Source: Candidatus Endobugula sertula
GTDB lineage: Bacteria; Pseudomonadota; Gammaproteobacteria; Pseudomonadales; Cellvibrionaceae
NCBI GenBank assembly: GCA_001723645.1
Contig: MDLC01000032.1
Location: 1 to 37,738, forward strand
Direction of reading: 5' to 3'
DNA: 37,738 bases
The position numbers were made by a program, and so were the translations under genes. This document shows, piece after piece, positions 1 through 10,114 of this stretch. The notes beneath the pieces are model-generated. The model did not search any database, was not told the DNA's origin, and saw only the letters and a list, made by a program, of their open reading frames with translations. How positions within the stretch are numbered: position 1 is the stretch's first letter; the number at the start of each line of letters is the position of its first letter.

Positions 1-132
1 CCTCTGGCAGAAGAAGCTTTACAAGATTACGACCCTAAAAGGGAAAGAATTCAGGAGGCAAACTACCAAAAGGATTTGATACTAAAACGATTATTTGAAG
101 AGCGTAATGGCTATGGATATGTGGATAAATAA
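1..132 (+). CDS. C-terminal end of an unidentified protein (partial)
   Basis: The window opens inside a plus-strand reading frame that runs 43 codons to a TAA at 130-132. The fragment is charged and hydrophilic, with many Lys, Glu, Asp and Arg, and ends in YGYVDK. The start lies outside the window and I do not recognise a family from this tail. It converges on the helicase gene and probably belongs to the same island, but that is inference. Confidence 0.5.
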   Translation, partial: PLAEEALQDYDPKRERIQEANYQKDLILKRLFEERNGYGYVDK

Positions 133-256
133 ACAACATTTACCCACATACCCACAGCAAAACAATAGCAATATGTCACAAAATTCAACAATCAAGAATT
201 GAAGCGATGTCTGTGAATCTCACACTTGAGAGCAGCAAGCCCCGTCTTCGCGAGAC

Positions 257-2851
257 TCATTTGACCTCCAAGAAGTCTCGACAAGGCTGGCTCTCTAGCG
301 CAGCTTTTAGTGAATCAACGTCCACTTTGGAAGCCACTAATCTAGCTGCTGCTTCAGCCCTCCAAACTAAGTCTCCAGACTGTTGAAAGGTCGAACGCAG
401 CTCTCTGATAATTTCTAACGCCACTTTAGCCCATTCTTTAAATTCTTCTAGCCTCCACAGTTTTACATTATTTAGTTGAGGGGCTGCTCCCTTCGTCATT
501 TTTGTTACTGGTGACACTAATACAGGTATTATCTCAACATTCGGCTCTTTACAGGAGTCAACGTTTACACGCATCCAATTGGGATGGGACGATACTTGGC
601 GGGCTTTTGTCGGGCTGAGAGTATCATTTTCGGCATTGGCATGATCCTCGAAAACAAAACACAGGTCCCCGATCTGCCACCACGGGTCGGGCGAGGCATC
701 GTCCTCTACTTTACGCGACTCAAACCCTAAGAGCTCTCCTAGCAGCCTATGCGCTTCTTCAAACCCTTCTTCCGAATTTAAACCTTCTCGAACTTTCTTC
801 TCTTTTTGAGAGTACTTTCTTTCATGCATACTGCCTACGGAAGCGAGGAATGCCTCTACCCCTTCTACTTGCTTCATTATTAAAGCATTTATTTCTTCAC
901 TGGGATCAGTTTCAGAGCCAGAAACATAATTTGAAAGGCTCGCAAGCCAAGGGATATTCTTAGCCGCTCTTTTTGCTCGAACAAAATGCTCTAGGGCTTT
1001 TTGGCCAAGATTAACAATACCTTCTTTATCCGCAACGTAGGCCGCTGATCCAGCCAAATACTCCCACCACGCCCTGTAGCCTTTAAGTTCACGGTGAGTC
1101 AAAGCCCCAAGAGCAGCTTCTGCATGCTGAAGAGCTTGTTCAAAGTCCCCACCCCATAGGGATTTAACATAGTCAATCTCGTGAGAAACACTCACACTTA
1201 AATCATCAATACCAGGAAACTCAACCTGTGTCTTTTCTCCCCGAATATCAACAATTTTACTATTTATATCTTCCCAACCTTCTCCGTTTTCAATAAATAT
1301 TTCGTAATTTTCAATTAAGTCTTTATAAGTACTATCAATAGACTGTTCTACACCAAACTCCAGCTCAGCCTGAAGCTCGGGATGGAAGTAGTTTCGCCGG
1401 TCTTTGTTTGCCAAAAATTCTGCAAGCTCATTTCCATTTACAACGACAGTAGAATAGTCCTCCAAAGAGCGAGTACACCGCCCAATCGCCTGAATAACGC
1501 GCGTCTGTATACGTTCATTAAACAAAACATTTGCCCCGATTCTTGACATCAAGAACTGCTCTTGATTATTAACTGATTTTGGAAGCCCTTCGATTACCAA
1601 TAACCGACATTCATCTTTAGGAAAATCAATCCCGTCATACCTATTTGCAACAACCGCGACTGCACCCTTTGCCCCTACAAACTCCTCTTTCGACTCTTCA
1701 ATATCATCGGAAATAAAAACCGAAAGTTCAGTTTTCTCTTCAATTTTTTCAATGATTGAAGCACAGTGAATGTCACTTGGAACCAAAACCAAGCTCCTAT
1801 CAGAAAGCTTAAATAGTTCCAGGTTAAATTCTTCGCCCTCAGATTCTTTAAGTGAAAACGACGGAAATATAAAAAACCGGCGTCCAACGCCCTGAGTATC
1901 CCAACCCTCGGGAGTAGCTAATCGATAAATATTTTTTCTGCCGGTCAATCTCTCTAGGTCCCCACCATTCCCCAAGGTCGCAGACATATATATTCTTTGC
2001 TTCGCACCAGAAAAAGCATCATGCGCCCAAGTTGGCGGCAACAAAGGTCTAATTAGCAAACTTTTAGAAGACAAATATAGGTGACAAGCATGGAAATGAG
2101 AACGAATCATCGACCAAGGGAACTTCAGATCGCTATTACCAATATATTCATCAAGTACCTCCATGAGCTCTTCTTGAATTTGGTGTAATATTGGCGTAGG
2201 TAATTTATCTACCCACCCTTTATCGGTTGGGCTATCCCATTTACCAGTCAATCTGGAGAATGAAGATGCATCCAAATATGGCCTTAACAAAGAACACAAT
2301 GCTTCATGAATAGTTTTATGACTATCATTAAAGCGCTCAATTTCTAGAGACCAAAGGGTAGACACGTAATTTTCAGCGGCGTGGGCATCATCCACGATGA
2401 TGACATCAGGTGAATCAAAAAATGGATTAGTGTTGAACACACTGCTATATGTTGTTACTGCAACAGACATCCCTTGATTATATTTTGCTACATCACTGGG
2501 GTCATAGTTTTTGTTGCTTCCGGTAAAACCTGTGACCGATAATCCATATTTCTTTTCTGATTGCTCGGCTGCCTGATTTACAAGTTGTCGAGTTGGACAA
2601 AGATAAACAACCTTTTCGTTAAACTTTCGACGCCTCCATTCGGCTATCAGTAAACCAACTAACGTTTTTCCACTTCCTGTTGGTAATTGCAGAGCCACAT
2701 CAGGACGATCAATTGCTTCATCGGCATATCGCTGCATCATAGATTGCTGATGAGGTAACACATCCGGAAATTGACGTCTAGGTAATTCTCTAAATAATTG
2801 ATCAGGGCTCGTAGACGCTGTTTGTTTACTTCCTCTCTTTTTAAATGCCAT
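257..2851 (-). CDS. DEAD/DEAH-box helicase, XPD/DinG-like, 864 aa
   Basis: An ATP-dependent superfamily 2 helicase. The N-terminal half carries the expected motifs in order: Walker A LPTGSGKT at residues 56-63, VDDAH (motif II, a DEAH variant) at about 153-157, the SAT motif in YMSATLG at about 290, RYDGIDFP at 404-411 and the arginine-finger region QAIGRCTRS at 454-462. The pairing of RYDGIDFP with a QAxGRxxRS box resembles the XPD/DinG-type C-terminal helicase domain. I see none of the clustered cysteines of an XPD iron-sulphur domain between motifs I and II. Residues about 470-864 match nothing I recognise; they look helical and may be an accessory sensor or nuclease-partner region. The gene lies downstream of integrase remnants, 64 bases after a small coiled-coil gene on the same strand, so it is probable island cargo. 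A role in phage defence is plausible for an island helicase but is not shown here. Confidence 0.85.
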   Translation of the reverse strand: MAFKKRGSKQTASTSPDQLFRELPRRQFPDVLPHQQSMMQRYADEAIDRPDVALQLPTGSGKTLVGLLIAEWRRRKFNEKVVYLCPTRQLVNQAAEQSEKKYGLSVTGFTGSNKNYDPSDVAKYNQGMSVAVTTYSSVFNTNPFFDSPDVIIVDDAHAAENYVSTLWSLEIERFNDSHKTIHEALCSLLRPYLDASSFSRLTGKWDSPTDKGWVDKLPTPILHQIQEELMEVLDEYIGNSDLKFPWSMIRSHFHACHLYLSSKSLLIRPLLPPTWAHDAFSGAKQRIYMSATLGNGGDLERLTGRKNIYRLATPEGWDTQGVGRRFFIFPSFSLKESEGEEFNLELFKLSDRSLVLVPSDIHCASIIEKIEEKTELSVFISDDIEESKEEFVGAKGAVAVVANRYDGIDFPKDECRLLVIEGLPKSVNNQEQFLMSRIGANVLFNERIQTRVIQAIGRCTRSLEDYSTVVVNGNELAEFLANKDRRNYFHPELQAELEFGVEQSIDSTYKDLIENYEIFIENGEGWEDINSKIVDIRGEKTQVEFPGIDDLSVSVSHEIDYVKSLWGGDFEQALQHAEAALGALTHRELKGYRAWWEYLAGSAAYVADKEGIVNLGQKALEHFVRAKRAAKNIPWLASLSNYVSGSETDPSEEINALIMKQVEGVEAFLASVGSMHERKYSQKEKKVREGLNSEEGFEEAHRLLGELLGFESRKVEDDASPDPWWQIGDLCFVFEDHANAENDTLSPTKARQVSSHPNWMRVNVDSCKEPNVEIIPVLVSPVTKMTKGAAPQLNNVKLWRLEEFKEWAKVALEIIRELRSTFQQSGDLVWRAEAAARLVASKVDVDSLKAALESQPCRDFLEVK

Positions 2852-2915
2852 TTAGCCTTTCGCCTCTATAAATTTAGTTATAATTAATTTACTTCAAGCT
2901 ACCACACATAAATTT

Positions 2916-3314
2916 CTACTTTGTTCGGTCAATAACTGGCAAAGGGCAAGAGAGTTTTTCCTCAGTTAACCCATGTCGATAAGCGTTGTATTGCCAAACC
3001 ACAAATTTTTCTAATAGATTACTATTCTCATTATTCAGCCTTGCATTTTCTTCTTCTAGCCTTCTAATTCGTTGGGCTGCTGCTAAGAGCAAATTAGGCT
3101 TTCTCTCTGTTAACGGTTGATCTTTCAACCGAGATTTTTTTTCAACGAATGCCTGCTTAATCCTCAGGTTTGCATTTAATGATTGCCTAGTTGGCCGTTT
3201 ACCTACAAGCTTCATGGAAGCGTCACATAACGCATCCCAAGTTAACTTACCATCCCAACCATCAATTAGCCCAAGAATATTCTCAATATCTTCACCAGAT
3301 AAATGCTTAGCCAA
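2916..3314 (-). CDS. Small coiled-coil protein of an integrase module, 132 aa
   Basis: A 132-residue protein. The N-terminal half (about 1-60) looks like a small helical fold with a conserved-looking WDGKLTWDALCDASMKLVGK segment, followed by a Lys/Arg-rich stretch. A coiled coil lies at about 80-103 (RIRRLEEENARLNNEN), and the tail contains WQYNAYRHGLTEE. From memory, proteins of this layout are often encoded directly after large tyrosine-recombinase-type integrases at the ends of genomic islands. The start codon overlaps the end of the upstream integrase remnant by 8 bases, which indicates translational coupling. The function is unknown; an accessory DNA-binding or recombination-directionality role is only a guess. 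It appears intact although the integrase is broken. Confidence 0.65.
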   Translation of the reverse strand: MAKHLSGEDIENILGLIDGWDGKLTWDALCDASMKLVGKRPTRQSLNANLRIKQAFVEKKSRLKDQPLTERKPNLLLAAAQRIRRLEEENARLNNENSNLLEKFVVWQYNAYRHGLTEEKLSCPLPVIDRTK

Positions 3315-4185
3315 TGCCCACTCCTAAAAGAGCTCTCATTTCGCTCTTATCTGGACCTTGATTCAAGGCTTTACGGTTCGAAGTGAGGGCGGATGCTTCA
3401 CGCTTCAACGCACTATACTCTTGATTATTCCTCAACCGAATGACTGCTCCATCTTCAACTTCTGTTGACTCCAGCAACCCGATTAACTCTTTGATTCTCT
3501 CAACAGTTTTATGTTGATGCTCCACCCAACGACCAGCACCATAAAATTCTCTATCTACACCTTGTTCAGCGCGTTTTAGCTGATCCTGAGTGCGCTCTAA
3601 CTGCAATCGCAAACGGCCTAATTTTTCTTGGTCTCTCTTTATGCATACCTGCTCAGTACAGTTAATACAATCGCGATGTTTTTGGCAGGGCAGCATAGAA
3701 AAATCATGAACACAAAAACCATACTCTGTTACGTGAGCAATCCCCTCACCAATAGCATTAAGATCTTCTAGGGTTACTGGAGTGTGGTTTTTCACTTTTT
3801 CAAGCGGACTCATCCTAGTTGCCAATTTTGGGAGTGATTTGACCTTATCTAGAATTTCGTACTCTGAAACATGGTTATAAGTCCGGCTCTGCTGAATACT
3901 TGTTCTTCCAGACTACATCGCTATATCTCACTGACCAAGATCCCCCCGCTGAGCAACGGTATTCAGTAGATGCCTTAACTGATGCGATGTAACTTTGATT
4001 TCAGATTGATCAGGGTTTTTATACCCATATCGCTGCCAAATGCTTTTGTGATGCTTCGTATTTCTTGGTCCCAAATCATAAGTAAATTGAGCATTATCAG
4101 GAGTCCAAAGAAAAACTGGAGAAACACCCCGATTTCCATGTAACTCGTCCCTTCTTAAACACAACAACCCATCCGAAAATTTGAT
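3307..4185 (-). pseudogene. Integrase remnant: catalytic C-terminus and Cys-rich tail, with two nonsense mutations
   Basis: Read through its stops, this frame gives a tyrosine-recombinase C-terminus. It contains the box II motif SHQLRHLLNT, a WSGR-like segment, the probable nucleophile tyrosine in SRTYNHVSEY, and a long tail with a cysteine cluster (GFCVHDFSMLPCQKHRDCINC then CIK) that is probably zinc-binding, followed by a coiled coil. Two in-frame stops interrupt it: TGA at 3928-3930, where related proteins as I recall them have a hydrophobic residue, and TAG at 3913-3915, in place of the Trp of WSGR. The N-terminal half is absent and the frame runs into an unrelated integrase fragment near 4185. 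The downstream part from 3825 (172 aa) could still be translated but lacks a catalytic core. This is a dead integrase. Confidence 0.75.
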
Positions 4186-4724
4186 CCTTTGTCATCTCTA
4201 AGAGTATCCAACCTAGATTTTGTTTTAGGCCTATTAGATCTAATCCTCCAATACATTGTAGCCACTTCAGACATACTGGTTTTACAACTTCTATCAGCTC
4301 CCATTACACTAGCCAACCACTTCAAGTATTCCGCAATAAAGGGCATCCGAACGTACTTCGTAGGGTCTGCTACTACAGCCTGTCCATCTCTTTTTACGGC
4401 CTTGAGTTTTGACGACTTATTCTCAATCTCCCGTTGATCTAGGGAACAGTAGTCTCTTAGAGAGTCGATTTCCCAAAGCGTTAACCATTTGCCGCGCGTC
4501 CACCTTTCTTCAATATCAATCGAATATTCCGAACACCAAGAAAACAAAACCTTCATCGCAGAGATAAAACTAAGGATTGACGCGACAGATGTAGAACTGC
4601 CGCGAATCTGAGAAGTTATATATAAATTGGGGTAGTAAAGAGGAGTTCCAGAATAGCTATCGACTAGAACTTTAAGCCTCTCCCCAGACGAACTAATAAT
4701 ATGTTTAATAGATAAATAGCCCAC
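4155..4724 (-). pseudogene. N-terminal fragment of a second integrase, 189 aa
   Basis: This frame begins MGYLSIKHIISSSGERLKVL and continues with a predicted core-binding (SAM-like) region of a phage-type integrase, including TSQIRGSSTSVASILSFISAMKVLFSW. It ends at about residue 189 without any catalytic R-K-HxxR-Y residues. The last residues (RMGCCV) run into the region where the downstream integrase remnant starts in another frame, so the two look like the head of one integrase joined by deletion to the tail of another. Island modules with adjacent integrase genes followed by a small coiled-coil gene are known; the gamma-mobile-trio (GmtXYZ) elements are one example I recall. Membership in that group is a guess. 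Confidence is good for an integrase-like N-terminus and low for the exact family. Confidence 0.6.
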
Positions 4725-4807
4725 ACCCCCTCCAATCTTTACACTTTTTCGAAGGTAATCGATATATGAAAAAGTATCAACCAGAAATATACAGTTGTAA
4801 AAACAGA

Positions 4808-4830
4808 AAAGCCCCTATTACAGGGGCTTT
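4808..4830 (-). terminator. Rho-independent terminator of ssb
   Basis: A perfect 9-bp inverted repeat (AAAGCCCCT / AGGGGCTTT) with a 5-base loop lies 37 bases beyond the ssb stop. On the minus strand the stem is followed by a T-rich run. It also marks the border between the core genome and the island remnant to its left. Confidence 0.8.
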
Positions 4831-4866
4831 CAGGCAAAGATTTTACACTCTAACATAAGGTATCGA

Positions 4867-5373
4867 TCAAAACGGAATATCATCATCAAAGCTATCCATC
4901 CCTGCAGCTGGCGCTGGAGGAGGTGTTGGGACGGCTGCCCGTTGAGGGGGAGCTTGAGGTGTTGCGGCTTGTGGAACCGCCATACCACCACCATAAGACT
5001 GATCATAGCCTGGATCACCGCCCATACCACCACCTTGGCGGCTACCTAACATTTGCATTTCATTCGCCACAATTTCCGTAGTGTAACGATCCTGGCCACT
5101 TTGATCTTGCCATTTGCGGGTTCTCAAAGACCCCTCAATATACACTTGAGAACCCTTTTTCAAGTATTCACCTGCGATTTCTGCCAAACGGTTAAAGAAC
5201 ACAATACGATGCCATTCTGTGCGCTCTTGTGGCTGGCCTGTCTGTTTGTCTTTCCAGGACTCAGAGGTTGCGACACTAATATTGGTTACTGCACCACCTG
5301 AAGGCATATATTTTACATCAGGGTCCTGTCCCAGGTTACCCACGATGGTCACTTTATTCACTCCGCGAGCCAT
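4867..5373 (-). CDS. ssb: Single-stranded DNA-binding protein SSB, 168 aa
   Basis: SSB coats single-stranded DNA during replication, recombination and repair and recruits partner enzymes through its acidic tail. The N-terminal OB fold is unmistakable ([18 protein letters not shown]..., [21 protein letters not shown]) over about residues 1-110. A Gly/Pro/Gln/Ala-rich linker follows, and the protein ends in the canonical tail DSFDDDIPF. The length is normal for gammaproteobacterial SSB. The gene is downstream of an MFS transporter gene on the same strand, with uvrA divergent, matching a conserved neighbourhood I know from Pseudomonas. I see no clear LexA box in the 145 bases upstream of ssb. 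Confidence 0.97.
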   Translation of the reverse strand: MARGVNKVTIVGNLGQDPDVKYMPSGGAVTNISVATSESWKDKQTGQPQERTEWHRIVFFNRLAEIAGEYLKKGSQVYIEGSLRTRKWQDQSGQDRYTTEIVANEMQMLGSRQGGGMGGDPGYDQSYGGGMAVPQAATPQAPPQRAAVPTPPPAPAAGMDSFDDDIPF

Positions 5374-5518
5374 TATTTTTCTCCCACTCTTATTGATAGT
5401 CTTGCTGTATTAATCGAATTGTTAGCTATCCTAACACAACACTTTGATCATTTCTTGATCCTGGTTTAAAGGATTGCCAAACCTTGCTTTATCTTACTCT
5501 TAACCCACCGGGTGAATG

Positions 5519-6739
5519 TTAATTCACTGTCTCTGCAACTGCTGCCTGGCGCTGCTGGGGAATAATCATTTTATTCGTTAATACCAGCCATACCAGCAAA
5601 AATAGGCTTACCGACGCCAGTGTTGCAGTCACTCCTGACCAAGCATATAACCAGCCACTGACCATAGCACCACATGCGGCCCCCAAAAACTGACTGGTCG
5701 CAAAGACACCAGAACCCGCCCCCCGACTCTGCTGCTCCAGTATTCGGGTTAACAAAGAGGGCAAATTGGCTTCCAGATAATTAAATCCTATAAAAAAAAC
5801 ACCCAACAGGATAACCACTCCCACCAGAGTATGCGGTACCACCACCAATAGTAGCAACGATATCACCAACATCCCAATAGCCAACTGTAACAAATGTTTT
5901 ACCCGCTGCTTTTTTTCTCCAATGATCATCAATGGAATGATGACAATAAATGAAACCAGCATGACTCCCAGATAAACCCATGAATGGTTTGCACGGTCAA
6001 TATCAACCTGTTTCAATAACAAAGGTACGACTACAAATAGAGCCATCAAGGTGTAATGCAGAACAAAAACACTAAAATACAGCAAAAAACACTGCTGATT
6101 TTTCAGAACCTTTGATAAATGGTCCATAGATAATGCGGAAGAAGCCTGATCAACTGCCATCGGATTAGGCACCGCCCAAAAAAGAATCACCACACTGAAT
6201 AAAGATAAAACAACCGCCACCCAAAAAATCATTCGGATACCTGTAATATTGAACAGACTGATACTGGAGATAAAGGGACCTAATATCAGTGAGAGAGCAA
6301 AAGCCAGTCCAATCGATGCACCTATCGCAGCCATCGCTTTACTTCGATTCTCTACGGTTGTTACATCTCCAACCATCGCCATAATAACGCCAGCAATGGC
6401 ACCGCCCCCCTGTAAGGCACGACCAATAATCAGGCCCGATACAGAATCTGCACAAGCTGCTACTAAAGAACCAGCCACAAATAGCAACAAGCCGATAAAG
6501 ATTAGGGGCTTACGGCCAAAGCGGTCTGACAGCACTCCAAAAGGAATTTGCAATAAAGCCTGAGTCAGACCATAAACCCCTAAAGCCATTCCTAACAACA
6601 ATACCGTGCTTCCAGAATACTCTTTCTCAGACAAGGTCAATACGGGCAACACCATAAACAAACCCAGCATACGGAAAATGTAAAGAGTAGCAAGAGAGGC
6701 TACCGCCCTTACCTGACAAACAGTTTGATTGTGGGACAT
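5519..6739 (-). CDS. Major facilitator superfamily transporter, 406 aa
   Basis: An inner-membrane transporter with about 12 hydrophobic segments and the MFS motif A between helices 2 and 3 (GVLSDRFGRKPLIF, about residues 71-84). The motif-C-like glycine pattern (GASIGLAFALSLILGPFI) is typical of drug:H+ antiporters of the YajR/Bcr-like type. The substrate cannot be read from sequence. The same position between uvrA and ssb is occupied by an MFS gene in Pseudomonas, so this is a vertically inherited neighbour. No frameshift or truncation is seen. Confidence 0.9.
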   Translation of the reverse strand: MSHNQTVCQVRAVASLATLYIFRMLGLFMVLPVLTLSEKEYSGSTVLLLGMALGVYGLTQALLQIPFGVLSDRFGRKPLIFIGLLLFVAGSLVAACADSVSGLIIGRALQGGGAIAGVIMAMVGDVTTVENRSKAMAAIGASIGLAFALSLILGPFISSISLFNITGIRMIFWVAVVLSLFSVVILFWAVPNPMAVDQASSALSMDHLSKVLKNQQCFLLYFSVFVLHYTLMALFVVVPLLLKQVDIDRANHSWVYLGVMLVSFIVIIPLMIIGEKKQRVKHLLQLAIGMLVISLLLLVVVPHTLVGVVILLGVFFIGFNYLEANLPSLLTRILEQQSRGAGSGVFATSQFLGAACGAMVSGWLYAWSGVTATLASVSLFLLVWLVLTNKMIIPQQRQAAVAETVN

Positions 6740-6876
6740 AAATATAATAAGTCATTGCAAAAATAGGTAACTTAATATTCTATCAAGAGCATTGCTACCC
6801 TGCTACCAAAGTTTACCTCAACCATGATACGCTTTATTTATCGTATCTACTCGTGCAAAGCTCGGGAATTGTCGCT

Positions 6877-6882
6877 TATAAT
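6877..6882 (+). promoter_or_regulatory. Probable -10 box of uvrA
   Basis: A perfect TATAAT lies 25 bases before the ATG at 6908. No good -35 is seen at the usual spacing, and no CTGT-N8-ACAG LexA box is seen in the uvrA/MFS intergenic region. The position of this box argues that translation begins at 6908 and not at the ATG at 6824. Confidence 0.4.
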
Positions 6883-6907
6883 GATCGATTACCTACACGA
6901 GCCGAGA

Positions 6908-9745
6908 ATGACTGTGGATACCATTACCGTACGCGGCGCACGCACGCATAACCTTAAAAATATAGACCTTGATATTCCCCGTGATAAGTTTATTGTCATT
7001 ACTGGCTTGTCAGGTTCAGGCAAATCGTCACTGGCCTTTGACACACTGTATGCAGAAGGTCAACGACGTTATGTCGAGTCACTCTCTACCTATGCTCGAC
7101 AGTTTTTATCCATGATGGAAAAGCCCGATGTCGATCATATTGAGGGACTCAGTCCGGCTATTTCCATCGAACAAAAATCCACCTCTCATAACCCTCGTTC
7201 TACCGTAGGTACGATTACTGAAATATACGACTACTTACGTTTGTTATTTGCGCGCATTGGTGAAGCCCGTTGCCCAGAACATCATATTCCCCTCACGGCA
7301 CAAACCATCAGCGAGATGGTCGACACTATTTTAGAGCTACCACGAGAAACGAAGCTCATGCTACTAGCACCCATTGTGCGAGATAGAAAAGGAGAACATC
7401 TCCATGTATTTGAACAACTACGTCGGGATGGCTTTATTCGTGTCCGGGTAAATGGTGTCGTGGTAAACCTAGACGATGTGCCGACATTGGATAAAAAGAA
7501 AAAACATAGTATTGAGGTTGTCGTTGATCGCTTTAAGGTTCGCGATGATATACAACTGCGCTTGTCAGAATCCATCGAAACAGCGCTAACATTATCTTCT
7601 GGCCTGCTTATGCTGAACTTTATGGATGGGGAACGCGATGACCAATTATTCTCATCTAAACACGCTTGCCCAGTATGTGACTATTCACTCAGTGAATTAG
7701 AACCTCGTTTATTTTCTTTTAATAACCCCGCAGGGGCCTGTCCCAGCTGTGATGGCCTGGGAGTTAAACAATATTTTGATCAGGAAAAAGTCGTCCATTT
7801 CCCTGAATCATCACTCAGTGAAGGTGCCATTCGTGGTTGGGATCGACGTAATATTTACTACTTTCATATGTTGAAATCACTGGCAAAGCACTACCAATTT
7901 GATGTAGACAAACCTTGGATAAAACTAAAAAAAGCACATCAAAAAGCCATTTTATTTGGTTCAGGATCTACCGAAATTAACTTCAATTATGTGAATGATC
8001 GCGGTGATGTGATTAAGCGTAAACACCGTTTCGAAGGTGTTATGAATAATCTTGAACGCCGCTACCGTGATACAGATTCTCAGATGGTCAGAGAAGAACT
8101 CTCAAAACTGCTTTCGACTCAACATTGCCCAGAGTGTGGTGGCGCCCGTTTACGTACCGAGGCACAACATGTCTTTGTCGATCAAAAAACACTGCCAGAT
8201 ATTACCCGCCTTCCTGTAAGTGATGCCTTTCATTATTTCGAGCAATTACATTTTAGTGGCTCCCGAGGGCAAATTGGCGAAAAAATTATTAAAGAACTTC
8301 GCGACCGCCTCGGCTTTTTAGTTGACGTGGGTCTCAACTATTTGTCTCTTGACCGTAGTGCAGACACTCTTTCTGGTGGGGAAGCACAACGTATTCGGCT
8401 TGCCAGCCAGATTGGCGCAGGCTTGGTCGGCGTCATGTATATTCTGGATGAACCGTCTATCGGATTGCACCAACGCGACAATGACCGTCTATTGAAAACT
8501 CTGATTAACCTGCGAGACCTCGGTAACACAGTCATTGTGGTAGAACACGATGAAGATGCCATACGCTTAGCGGACTATGTGATTGACATTGGCCCTGGTG
8601 CTGGCATTCATGGTGGTCAGATCACTGCTCAAGGACAGTTAAAAGATATCAAAAAAAGCAAGGAGTCACTAACAGGACAATATTTATCGGGTAAGCGAAA
8701 AATTGAATATCCGAAAAAAAGAACGGCAGCAACTCCCAACAAACAGCTGCAACTCCGTGGTGCAACAGGCAATAATCTGCAAAATGTCAACCTTTCTATT
8801 CCTTTGGGTTTATTCACCTGTATTACCGGTGTCTCTGGTTCTGGCAAATCGACATTGATTAACAGTACTCTCTACCCCATTGTTGCCACGGAACTTAACG
8901 GTGCAACAACATTAAAGCCTGCTACATATCAATCGATTCATGGCTTAGAACAATTAGATAAATGTGTTGATATCGATCAAAGCCCTATTGGTCGCACACC
9001 ACGTTCTAACCCAGCCACCTATACGGGTATTTTTACGCCTATTCGTGAATTATTTGCGGGAACTCAGGAAGCTCGATCCAGAGGCTATAAACCTGGGCGT
9101 TTTAGCTTTAATGTAAAAGGGGGGCGTTGTGAGGCCTGTCAGGGCGATGGTGTTGTTAAGGTGGAAATGCATTTCTTGCCAGATATCTATGTCCCTTGTG
9201 ATATCTGCCACGGAAAACGTTATAACCGAGAAACCTTGGAAATAAAATACAAAGACAAAAATATTCACCAAGTACTGAATCAAACGGTTGAAGATGCCCG
9301 AGAGTTTTTTGACACCATTCCCAGCATTGCCCGTAAATTGCAAACCTTGATGGACGTAGGCTTATCCTATATTCGCTTAGGCCAGGCAGCGACAACACTA
9401 TCAGGTGGTGAAGCACAACGGGTTAAATTAGCCAAAGAACTGTCCAAGCGCGATACTGGACAAACATTATATATTCTCGATGAACCAACCACGGGTCTGC
9501 ATTTTTACGATATCCAACAACTGCTCAATGTCTTACATCGATTGCGTGACCACGGGAATACTATTGTGGTAATTGAGCACAATTTAGACGTTATCAAAAC
9601 AGCCGACTGGATTATTGATCTAGGTCCAGAAGGCGGTAGCGGTGGAGGACAGATTATTGCGGAAGGCACACCTGAAGATATTATGAAAAAAGCAGAGTCA
9701 CATACGGGCATTTTCCTGAAAAAACATATGCAAGTATCATCCTAG
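6908..9745 (+). CDS. uvrA: Excinuclease ABC subunit A (UvrA), 945 aa
   Basis: UvrA is the damage-sensing ATPase of nucleotide excision repair; it loads UvrB onto distorted DNA. Two ABC ATPase modules are complete: Walker [10 protein letters not shown] at about residues 33-41 and GVSGSGKST in the second half, ABC signatures [12 protein letters not shown] and [12 protein letters not shown], and Walker [11 protein letters not shown] and [10 protein letters not shown]. Zinc-binding cysteine pairs are visible (CPVC...CPSC, CPEC, CEAC...CDIC). The frame is open from 6824, but the chosen ATG starts [19 protein letters not shown], which aligns with the family N-terminus and follows a -10 box. The length is close to the E. 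coli protein (940 aa). Confidence 0.97.
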   Translation: MTVDTITVRGARTHNLKNIDLDIPRDKFIVITGLSGSGKSSLAFDTLYAEGQRRYVESLSTYARQFLSMMEKPDVDHIEGLSPAISIEQKSTSHNPRSTVGTITEIYDYLRLLFARIGEARCPEHHIPLTAQTISEMVDTILELPRETKLMLLAPIVRDRKGEHLHVFEQLRRDGFIRVRVNGVVVNLDDVPTLDKKKKHSIEVVVDRFKVRDDIQLRLSESIETALTLSSGLLMLNFMDGERDDQLFSSKHACPVCDYSLSELEPRLFSFNNPAGACPSCDGLGVKQYFDQEKVVHFPESSLSEGAIRGWDRRNIYYFHMLKSLAKHYQFDVDKPWIKLKKAHQKAILFGSGSTEINFNYVNDRGDVIKRKHRFEGVMNNLERRYRDTDSQMVREELSKLLSTQHCPECGGARLRTEAQHVFVDQKTLPDITRLPVSDAFHYFEQLHFSGSRGQIGEKIIKELRDRLGFLVDVGLNYLSLDRSADTLSGGEAQRIRLASQIGAGLVGVMYILDEPSIGLHQRDNDRLLKTLINLRDLGNTVIVVEHDEDAIRLADYVIDIGPGAGIHGGQITAQGQLKDIKKSKESLTGQYLSGKRKIEYPKKRTAATPNKQLQLRGATGNNLQNVNLSIPLGLFTCITGVSGSGKSTLINSTLYPIVATELNGATTLKPATYQSIHGLEQLDKCVDIDQSPIGRTPRSNPATYTGIFTPIRELFAGTQEARSRGYKPGRFSFNVKGGRCEACQGDGVVKVEMHFLPDIYVPCDICHGKRYNRETLEIKYKDKNIHQVLNQTVEDAREFFDTIPSIARKLQTLMDVGLSYIRLGQAATTLSGGEAQRVKLAKELSKRDTGQTLYILDEPTTGLHFYDIQQLLNVLHRLRDHGNTIVVIEHNLDVIKTADWIIDLGPEGGSGGGQIIAEGTPEDIMKKAESHTGIFLKKHMQVSS

Positions 9746-9866
9746 TGGTATAGCGATCTAAAATGCTGGCAATACATCTAAAGCATATTTTGGGGACTGG
9801 CTAGTAACTGGAAGCTCACTATTACCTTTACATAAGGAACGAGGGCTTTATGTAGAGGGCAGATTG

Positions 9867-10061
9867 ATGAGAAATAGCATCAGTTTTCTCACTATCATCG
9901 AGCGTCACACTCAAACGCATGTTGCCATCAAATATCAGGATTTTGTTTATACATACGGTGACTTAGTTCAGAAAATCAAATATTAGCAAGGCTTATTAGA
10001 ACCGATAACAACGACAGGCACTATTGTCATATGCCAATATGAAGATAACCCCTTTGAATAC
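9867..10061 (+). pseudogene. Fossil N-terminus of an AMP-binding (adenylate-forming) enzyme
   Basis: Read in one frame, 9867-10061 gives an N-terminus like that of acyl/aminoacyl-adenylate-forming enzymes: IIERHTQTHVAIKYQDFVYTYGDLVQKI, matching the usual pattern ..R..P..AI...D...TY.EL...I. A TAG at 9984-9986 interrupts it, and the frame resumes with GTIVICQYEDNPFEY before losing resemblance. No adenylation-domain core motifs follow, because the argJ-like gene begins at 10115. I read this as the decayed head of a larger gene lost by internal deletion. The call rests on pattern recognition over about 65 residues only. Confidence 0.5.
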
Positions 10062-10114
10062 AGACCGTCACTCTTTATTAACGTGGACGGCTACAACATC
10101 AATAGAGAGTTCAT

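Noticed and set aside
6824-6907. Longer N-terminus for UvrA (28 additional residues)
   Set aside because: The extension does not match the family, and a TATAAT -10 lies inside it.
6740-6907. LexA box between the MFS gene and uvrA
   Set aside because: No CTGT-N8-ACAG or close variant was found on inspection.
9820-9860. Imperfect hairpin after uvrA as a terminator
   Set aside because: The stem has mismatches and no T-run follows.
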